37,190 nt of DNA from Avidesulfovibrio sp964369685. Its GTDB lineage: Bacteria; Desulfobacterota; Desulfovibrionia; Desulfovibrionales; Desulfovibrionaceae. The notes under the pieces are model-generated. The model ran no database searches. It was not told the origin of the DNA and saw only the letters and a list, made by a program, of their open reading frames with translations. The stretch is taken from NCBI GenBank assembly GCA_964369685.1, contig CAYJFB010000024.1, forward strand, positions 1 to 37,190, given 5' to 3'. Position numbers and translations under genes: made by a program. This document shows positions 31,723-37,190 of this stretch, one piece after another. Position 1 is the first letter of the stretch. Every line of letters starts with the position of its first letter.

Positions 31723-34628
31723 CAGTGTTCGTTGTCCGGATGTTTATTGGCTGTGATTGTGATCTCCACCTGGACGTTGTAACGTTTTTCAAGCATTGAC
31801 AAACGGCTCCGCTTGTTGTTCAACAAATACACTGCCAAGTCGCGTTCCAAAACAAGAGCCACATGACGCTGATCGGCTTGAGAAGCCTTGCGGATTCGCA
31901 GTTCCAATTCGCGCAAGACTTGTAAGGCTTGCCATTCCAACGTCCGTCGTAAGCCTGTGCCGTGACAATGCGGGCACGATTCTTGAGAAATGGATATCGC
32001 CGAAGAACCAATCCGTTGACGCACAATCTGCAATAAACCAAACGAGCTCATTTTGCCGACATCGTGACGAGCACGATCGCCTTTCATGGCGTTACGCAAG
32101 GTTTTTTCTACATCTCTGGTGTGTGTCGGATCACGCATTTCAATAAAGTCAATCACGATTTGACCGCCGATATCGCGTAAACGCAATTGACGCGCAATGG
32201 TTTCGGCGGCTTCCATGTTGGTGCGTAAAGCCATGGTTTCAAAATTGGCTTTGCCGCCAATCTTTCCCGAGTTGATGTCAATGGCCATCAAGGCCTCGGT
32301 TTGGTCAAACACCAAGCGTCCTCCCGAAGGCAAAATCACCTCGCGGGCATGGATTTGATCCAGCTGACGACGGATATCAAAACGTTCCCAAAGGGTTCTG
32401 TCTTTATTGGCGTGCAGATGCAATAACGCGCTTTTTTCGGGGAACAACAAATCCGTCATTGATTGAATCGCTTCCGCTGTTTCTTGATCGTCGACCCAAA
32501 TGGCGTTGATGTCTTCGGAAAAATAATCGCGAACAGCCCGTGTCGCCAGCCCCGGTTCCTGATAAATCAATGCCGGCGCGTTTTCCGTGGTGGCTTTTTC
32601 TCGAATATTTTTCCATACCAATTTTAAATAATCTAAATCCTTTTGTAAGGTCGTACGACTCGTGCCCATGCTCACCGTACGCACAATGGCTCCTAAGCCT
32701 TCACCCGGGGTGAGGCCGCGGATCAATTCACGCAAACGATTACGTTCTTCGCCGTCTTCCACCTTACGAGAAATACCAATTTGTTCTTGTCCCGGGGTCA
32801 ATACCAAAAAACGCCCGGCAAGAGACACCCATGTCGTTAAAAAAGCCCCTTTGTTGCCGTTTGGTTCTTTGACAACCTGCACAAGCACCTCTTGCCCGGG
32901 CTTGATCACTTTTTGAATTGGTGGGTAGCGGTGTGTTTTTGTGCTTTCATGGTGTGTCAGCCAATATTCGGGATGGATTTCGTCTATTTGTAAAAAGCCG
33001 TTTTTGTTACTGCCAAAATTGACAAAGGCTGCTTGTAGGTTTGTATCGATATTGCTGACAATCCCTTTATAGATGCGTCCGCGCAATTTGGCATGGTGCG
33101 TCATTTCAACATAATATTCCGCAACCATACCGTCTTCAAGAACCACAACCTCAACAAGCTCGCCGGGTAACGCGCTCACCAACATGCTGCGCTCGACAAC
33201 AGGTGCTTTTGGAGCTTCTTTTGGGAGTTTACGCGCTTTGCGTCCTTTGGTGCGCAAATCGTGTTCATCGTCTTCATCGACAGGCGCAACAGGGGCTGCA
33301 ACAACAGATTCGGTTTGAGCTGTGTTGTATTGTTCCAACGCGGCTTTTTTGCGTGCTGCCGCACGGCGTCGGCGAGCCGAACGAGAACGGGATTTTGCGT
33401 TCTGTTCTTCGTCGTCGGCGAGTTCGGTTTGTCGAGTGTCTGCGAGTTCGGCATGTTGTCGCGTTTCGACGACACGCTCTTCCGATATCGCGCTTGTGGC
33501 GGTGGCTTGAACAAAGGCTTTTGTGTGCTGTGGGTGTTGTTTGTTTTTCGATGATGCGACAATTGTTGTATCCGCTTGTGCAGAGACAACAGCCTCATCA
33601 AACGTGTTTGCACTTGTTTCAATCGGATCGCGTGTCGCACGAGCGGACGTCTCTGTCGTTGTTTCAACAGTTTTTTTCTCGACAGCAGGTGTTGCTGAGG
33701 CGGCGTCTTGTAACGGTTCTTCTGTTATTTTGGATGGTTGCTTACGGTTACGCCCACCGCGCGGTGTCCGTGGGGCAAGCCCCTGAGGTTTGCGCCGTCC
33801 TCCTCGAGCGGGTTTGCCTTCAAGCACAGCCGTTTCATCGGTGTGGCGTGTGTCTGAAAGATCGCTGTTTTTTTCTTCTTCTGAAAGAAGAACACGCGGT
33901 GTTTCCGAAGACGTCGGCGTGTACGCGGTTTCTGCGGCAGGCTTTTGTTGTTGGATCATATCCAACATGGTTTGCGGTGCTTCCGCGGCAGGTACGGACG
34001 ATTCCACAAAAGCCATCAAGGTGCTTTGTGAGCTGTCGTATTCGGGCAGGGCGTGTTGTGGAGGTGTTGAGGGTTCTTTTGTTTTGTTTTTTTGACCTTT
34101 GCCTTGCGTTGTATTCGCCGACGGCGTGCTTTTTTCTGTTGTTTCGGAGAGTGCTTCGACGTCGGTGGTTTTGCTGCTTTTGCGGGTGCGTCGCGGACGA
34201 ATCGGCTCTTCTGTGCTTTCTGTTGTTGCGACGGTTTCGGCGTTGTTGTTTATCGACGACGCGGTTGTTTTTGTTGTACGTCGTTTACGCGGTGTTTTTA
34301 CGGGTATTTCTTCGGTTTTGGCAGCGTCTGCATTTTCCGTTTCAACAGCCGTTTTTCGGGGGCGGCCGCGGCGAGCGGGTTTTGGGGGCTCTGTGGGTGT
34401 CGATGCCGTCATTTCTGTGTCGGTGGTCTCTGTTGTTGCGACGGCGTCTGTTGTTTTGACGGTGTCTGTTTTTGTGGCACGTTTTGTCGTGCGCGGTTTA
34501 CGGGGGGTTGTCGCGTTGTTTGGAGTCGCGTTTTGATTTTCAGCCTCGGAAAGGTCTTTCGCGTTCTTTGACGCCATACGGTGTGCTTCCTGTTCTTCTT
34601 CTGAATCAAAGATTTCAATAGTAGCCAT
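31722..34628 (-). CDS. rne: Ribonuclease E/G with long N-terminal extension
   Basis: The 968-residue protein has its low-complexity region at the N terminus (about 1-475), rich in Thr, Ala, Pro and Lys/Arg, with an AT-hook-like RGRPRK (87-92) and an Arg-rich stretch SRSARRRRAAARKKA. The catalytic part follows: S1 domain (about 515-600, KGIVSNIDTNLQAAFVNFG), the DNase I-like core with metal ligands D784 (MAIDINSGK) and D827 (IVIDFIEM), and the zinc-link CPHC (C885, C888). It processes rRNA and degrades mRNA. In E. coli RNase E the disordered scaffold is at the C terminus, so the layout is reversed here. The ATG at 34628 is preceded by GAGGAA; the longer frame to 34799 is not supported. Confidence 0.93.
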   Translation of the reverse strand: MATIEIFDSEEEQEAHRMASKNAKDLSEAENQNATPNNATTPRKPRTTKRATKTDTVKTTDAVATTETTDTEMTASTPTEPPKPARRGRPRKTAVETENADAAKTEEIPVKTPRKRRTTKTTASSINNNAETVATTESTEEPIRPRRTRKSSKTTDVEALSETTEKSTPSANTTQGKGQKNKTKEPSTPPQHALPEYDSSQSTLMAFVESSVPAAEAPQTMLDMIQQQKPAAETAYTPTSSETPRVLLSEEEKNSDLSDTRHTDETAVLEGKPARGGRRKPQGLAPRTPRGGRNRKQPSKITEEPLQDAASATPAVEKKTVETTTETSARATRDPIETSANTFDEAVVSAQADTTIVASSKNKQHPQHTKAFVQATATSAISEERVVETRQHAELADTRQTELADDEEQNAKSRSRSARRRRAAARKKAALEQYNTAQTESVVAAPVAPVDEDDEHDLRTKGRKARKLPKEAPKAPVVERSMLVSALPGELVEVVVLEDGMVAEYYVEMTHHAKLRGRIYKGIVSNIDTNLQAAFVNFGSNKNGFLQIDEIHPEYWLTHHESTKTHRYPPIQKVIKPGQEVLVQVVKEPNGNKGAFLTTWVSLAGRFLVLTPGQEQIGISRKVEDGEERNRLRELIRGLTPGEGLGAIVRTVSMGTSRTTLQKDLDYLKLVWKNIREKATTENAPALIYQEPGLATRAVRDYFSEDINAIWVDDQETAEAIQSMTDLLFPEKSALLHLHANKDRTLWERFDIRRQLDQIHAREVILPSGGRLVFDQTEALMAIDINSGKIGGKANFETMALRTNMEAAETIARQLRLRDIGGQIVIDFIEMRDPTHTRDVEKTLRNAMKGDRARHDVGKMSSFGLLQIVRQRIGSSAISISQESCPHCHGTGLRRTLEWQALQVLRELELRIRKASQADQRHVALVLERDLAVYLLNNKRSRLSMLEKRYNVQVEITITANKHPDNEH

Positions 34629-34994
34629 ACATTCCTCAAAAAAACAAAAATTCGTTCGTCTTGAAACCGTGTTTGTCGTTATTTTTTGCTGGTTTCGTGA
34701 ATGAATAACAAAACATTTGAAACCATCAAAAAACGACATTTCTGCGGAACAATAAAAAATCTGTATGTGTGCCAAGCAAAACCAAACGGGTTTACACACT
34801 TTTTAGCGGCGTGTTTACTGCCAAAAAGCACGGCTCACAAGTGATTCTGCGCCTCTTTTTGCGTGAAAAAACTCAAAGTTGAGCACGTCTCAACGTTGAT
34901 TTGTTCTGTAGAACATTGTTTTTTCAAAAAAAATGGCCTAGATTTTTCTGCACGGCAAGACGTGGTTTAACGCGCTGTTGTAACAATGCGTTGA
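34629..34994. other. Gap between divergent rne and cyclo-ligase genes
   Basis: No gene is seen. A small inverted repeat GTTGAG-CACGT-CTCAAC (34878-34894) is followed by the palindrome CAACGTTG (34891-34898). On the minus strand most of this stretch may be the rne leader, which in E. coli is long and used in autoregulation. Confidence 0.4.
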
Positions 34995-35009
34995 TAGGAG
35001 GTATACGCC

Positions 35010-35666
35010 ATGAGTGGCACGTTGGCAAAGGGGGTAAACCCCTCTCAGACACTTTTTTTGTCAGATTCTGATAAAAAAAATCTTTCCTCGGCAGAAATAA
35101 AGACTTTGTTGCGAAAAAATATCCTTGCACAACGCAAAAATTTTTCGCTAACGCCTGAAAGTTCCATCGCTGCACAAGAAGCGCAACAACGCATTCTGAC
35201 AACAGAACGTTGGAAAAAAGCACAAACCGTGGCACTTTACATGCCGATCCGCGGAGAACTTGATACGCTTTTATTATTGAATGACGCCTTTGCATGTGGA
35301 AAAACGGTCTTGTTGCCGCGTTGTTCGCCTACAAAAAGCGGTGAAATGGTCTTTGCTCGGTGTACAAAGGAAGACGAACTCGTCAGTGGTTTGTTTGGTA
35401 TTCGTGAACCTGATCCCGTTTGTTGTCCGCCAAGCACGACAGTTCCCGACTTGGTGATCGCCCCTGCCGTAGCCATGGACAGGCAAGGGTTGCGTCTTGG
35501 ATATGGCGGCGGTTATTATGACCGTGCCTTAAACGCGCCAGAATGGGATGTGTGTTATAAAGTTGCTTTGGTGTATCAATTACAATTGGTGGACGCGTTA
35601 CCCCGTGAAGCTTGGGACGCGGTGTTTCATGGTGTTGTTACCGAACAGGAGGCCTTATGGCTGTAA
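35010..35666 (+). CDS. 5-formyltetrahydrofolate cyclo-ligase
   Basis: The 218-residue enzyme converts 5-formyl-THF to 5,10-methenyl-THF with ATP. The conserved basic N-terminal region LLRKNILAQRKNFS, the substrate strand ALYMPIRGELDT, and the glycine-rich loop RLGYGGGYYDRAL are all present. The first 25 residues (MSGTLAKGVNPSQTLFLSDSD) are an extension with no similarity. TAGGAGGT precedes the ATG. The following pgeF gene overlaps its end by 10 bases, so translation is probably coupled. Confidence 0.92.
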   Translation: MSGTLAKGVNPSQTLFLSDSDKKNLSSAEIKTLLRKNILAQRKNFSLTPESSIAAQEAQQRILTTERWKKAQTVALYMPIRGELDTLLLLNDAFACGKTVLLPRCSPTKSGEMVFARCTKEDELVSGLFGIREPDPVCCPPSTTVPDLVIAPAVAMDRQGLRLGYGGGYYDRALNAPEWDVCYKVALVYQLQLVDALPREAWDAVFHGVVTEQEALWL

Positions 35667-36391
35667 GTTGTATTCCCTTTACTTTTCCGGGGCTTGAAAA
35701 CGTGCGTTGTGCGTTTCAAACGCGTGAACTCGGTGCGTCAACGGCGCCCTACGACAAAGGCAATATCGGTACCAATGTGGAAGATAATCCACAAGCTATA
35801 GAAAAAAATCGTGAAGATTTGCGTACGGCCTTACAAGTCAAACACCTCGTCTGTGTGAATCAGGTACACGGTAAAGAGATGGTTTTTGACCCCACAGCCG
35901 ATGCACTGCCCGTTGCAGCAGACGGTGTTGCCGTTTCTCAACCGAACATCGGCGCGTTGATCACCACAGCCGATTGTCAACCGCTCATGATTGCCCATCA
36001 AAGCGGCCGGTGCGTGGCCGGTTTACATGTTGGTTGGCAAGGCAACCGTATCAATTTTCCTGCCGAAGGCGTGCGGCTTTTTTGCGAACATTACGCCGTA
36101 GCCCCCGAAGAACTTTTTGCCGTACGCGGGCCGAGCCTTGGGCCTTCCTGTGCTGAATTTATCAATTTTGATACCGAATGGGGTGCGGATTTTGCCGCGT
36201 GGTTTACAGAAAGAGATAAAACCATGAATCTTTGGAAACTCACGCGCGATCAGTTGCTTGAAGCGGGCTTGCGCCCCGAACGTCTTTTTGCTTTGGATTT
36301 GTGTACGTATACCATGAATGACAGTTTTTTTTCTGTGCGTCGCCAAAAAGTGACGGGACGACAAGGTTCTGTTATTTGGATGACTCGCTAG
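35657..36391 (+). CDS. pgeF: Purine nucleoside phosphorylase-like YfiH/LACC1 family protein
   Basis: The 244-residue protein carries the family zinc site: NQVHG, TTADCQPLMI and GLHVGWQG. It also has GPSLGPSCAEF and ends YTMNDSFFSVRRQKVTGRQGSVIW. Members were first called multicopper polyphenol oxidases; later work on homologues showed purine nucleoside phosphorylase or deaminase activity, and a role in removing wrongly built cell-wall precursors. The HAGWRG motif reads HVGWQG here. The start at 35657 follows AGGAGG and lies inside the end of the cyclo-ligase gene. Confidence 0.9.
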   Translation: MAVSCIPFTFPGLENVRCAFQTRELGASTAPYDKGNIGTNVEDNPQAIEKNREDLRTALQVKHLVCVNQVHGKEMVFDPTADALPVAADGVAVSQPNIGALITTADCQPLMIAHQSGRCVAGLHVGWQGNRINFPAEGVRLFCEHYAVAPEELFAVRGPSLGPSCAEFINFDTEWGADFAAWFTERDKTMNLWKLTRDQLLEAGLRPERLFALDLCTYTMNDSFFSVRRQKVTGRQGSVIWMTR

Positions 36392-36409
36392 AAGCTGTGT
36401 TTCAATCAT

Positions 36410-36513
36410 TTTTTTTCTTGGGGGAGTTAAACTCCCCCAAACCCCCTTGATTCTGCGGCAGGTTTCATTGCTGCGCACTGAAACCTGCCGCAGTCTGAGC
36501 GGCGTTGAGAACC
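36410..36513 (+). repeat. Dispersed two-hairpin intergenic element, copy C
   Basis: In order: T-run, the odd palindrome GGGGGAGTT-A-AACTCCCCC (36420-36438), the linker AAACCCCCTTGATT, the 15-bp perfect stem CTGCGGCAGGTTTCA (36453-36467) with TGAAACCTGCCGCAG (36479-36493), and the tail TCTGAGCGGCGTTGAGAACC (36494-36513). The flanks match copy B closely while the stem core differs in a compensated way. It lies between the convergent pgeF and hypB genes. Confidence 0.75.
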
Positions 36514-36552
36514 ATTGCTTACGTCGTTTTACCCAAAAAAATAAAGCCGTTT

Positions 36553-37190
36553 TTATATATGTCTTTTTTTAAATTTTTTCACCTGTACCGCATGACGTAA
36601 CCATGCATACCACTCTTCAAGACCATGCTGCGTTTTACAGGATAACTCAAAAACATGTAATGCGGGATTGGTGGCGCGTGCGTGCTCTATGGCTCGCTCT
36701 CGATCAAAATCAACATAAGGCAGTAAATCAATTTTATTGAGTAACATCACCCGTGCATGATGGAACAATTGTGGGTACTTTTCGGGTTTGTCATCACCTT
36801 CGGTGACACTTAATAAAGCCACTTTCGCATCTTCTCCGCAATCAAATTCTACAGGACAAACAAGATTACCGACATTTTCAATAAACAAAATGTCCACCTC
36901 CTCAAGCTTGAGGTGCTTCAATGCCTCTGCAACCAAATGCGCATTCAGATGACAGCCGCCTTCAGTGTTGATTTGTACAGCTTGTGCCCCTGTTGCCGCA
37001 ACACGGCGTGCGTCGTTGTCTGTTTGAAGATCGCCTTCAATGACTGCCATTCGAAATTCGCTTGCCAAATCACGCAACGTGCATTCAAGTAGCGACGTTT
37101 TGCCCGCTCCGGGAGAACTGATCAAATTTAAGACGACCAAGCCGCGACGTGCAAAATCCTGATGCAACACGACCGCCATCTGCTCATTGG
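36553..37190 (-). CDS. hypB: Hydrogenase nickel-insertion GTPase HypB (N terminus beyond window)
   Basis: The frame runs off the right edge, so the start is missing; NEQ before the first in-window Met fits the family's helix upstream of the P-loop. Visible are the P-loop LISSPGAGKTSLLE, the Walker-like EGDLQTDNDARR, the nickel/zinc site GGCHLNAH, the switch FIENVGNLVCP, VTEGDDKP, and the G4 motif NKIDLLPY. HypB uses GTP hydrolysis to help load nickel into NiFe hydrogenase together with HypA and SlyD. The partner genes would lie right of the window. Confidence 0.93.
   Translation of the reverse strand, partial: NEQMAVVLHQDFARRGLVVLNLISSPGAGKTSLLECTLRDLASEFRMAVIEGDLQTDNDARRVAATGAQAVQINTEGGCHLNAHLVAEALKHLKLEEVDILFIENVGNLVCPVEFDCGEDAKVALLSVTEGDDKPEKYPQLFHHARVMLLNKIDLLPYVDFDRERAIEHARATNPALHVFELSCKTQHGLEEWYAWLRHAVQVKKFKKRHI

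Noticed and set aside
33203..34459. 418-codon plus-strand open frame opposite the RNase E/G N-terminal extension
   Set aside because: It arises from the Thr/Ala/Arg-rich codons of the other strand. The product is a Cys/Phe/Arg-rich string with no domain and no good ribosome site.
1..37190. tRNA, rRNA, CRISPR or mobile element
   Set aside because: No T-loop-like tRNA ends, no spaced direct repeats of CRISPR type, and no transposase, integrase or phage gene were found by reading both strands; a tool-based scan would be needed for certainty.

Overview
The window looks like ordinary chromosome of a Gram-negative bacterium of the Desulfovibrio/Bilophila/Lawsonia type (Desulfovibrionota), of intermediate base composition. 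This placement is inferred from gene families and order: ileS-lspA-small PLDc_N protein-cpoB/ybgF-cheZ, a DUF4254 gene before gatB, amtB-glnB, a VWA-OmpA envelope protein, and an RNase E/G with a very long N-terminal extension. No tRNA, rRNA, CRISPR array, transposase, integrase or phage gene was found. About 26 protein genes are supported.

Layout. 1-3600: a terminator, then a sigma-54-type promoter, an 853-residue protein with a PI3/4-kinase-like catalytic core, and a 218-residue acidic partner; this pair is the accessory part of the window. 3600-6160: an AMMECR1 protein, then (minus) amtB-glnB behind a second sigma-54-type promoter. 6549-10093: DUF4254 protein, gatB, and a secreted VWA-OmpA protein. 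10357-15421 (minus): DEAD-box helicase, an unknown gene, a GT4 glycosyltransferase overlapping an EVE-domain gene, and cysK. 15979-21459: an RlmD-type rRNA methylase, a Crp/Fnr regulator, and a sensor c-di-GMP phosphodiesterase. 21914-29229 (plus): ileS, lspA, PLDc_N protein, cpoB, cheZ, eutA. 29302-34628 (minus): threonine aldolase, an unknown protein, queH, RNase E/G. 34995-37190: 5-FTHF cyclo-ligase and pgeF, then the 3' part of hypB running off the window.

How the genes work together. Most are housekeeping: translation (ileS, gatB, queH, rlmD, rne, helicase), envelope (lspA, cpoB, OmpA), nitrogen sensing (amtB/glnB), sulfur assimilation (cysK) and hydrogenase maturation (hypB). The signalling genes (cheZ, the EAL protein, Crp/Fnr) are scattered and do not form one system here.

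Two things stand out. First, the kinase-like gene with its partner, behind a near-consensus sigma-54 promoter and a tandem 22-bp duplication, looks like a candidate secreted effector and helper. Second, a dispersed intergenic element (3613-3760, 12961-13110, 36410-36513, and a degenerate relative at 10105-10154) has conserved flanks around a stem whose two arms change together between copies. This suggests a conserved RNA or DNA structure rather than a coding or simple-terminator function.
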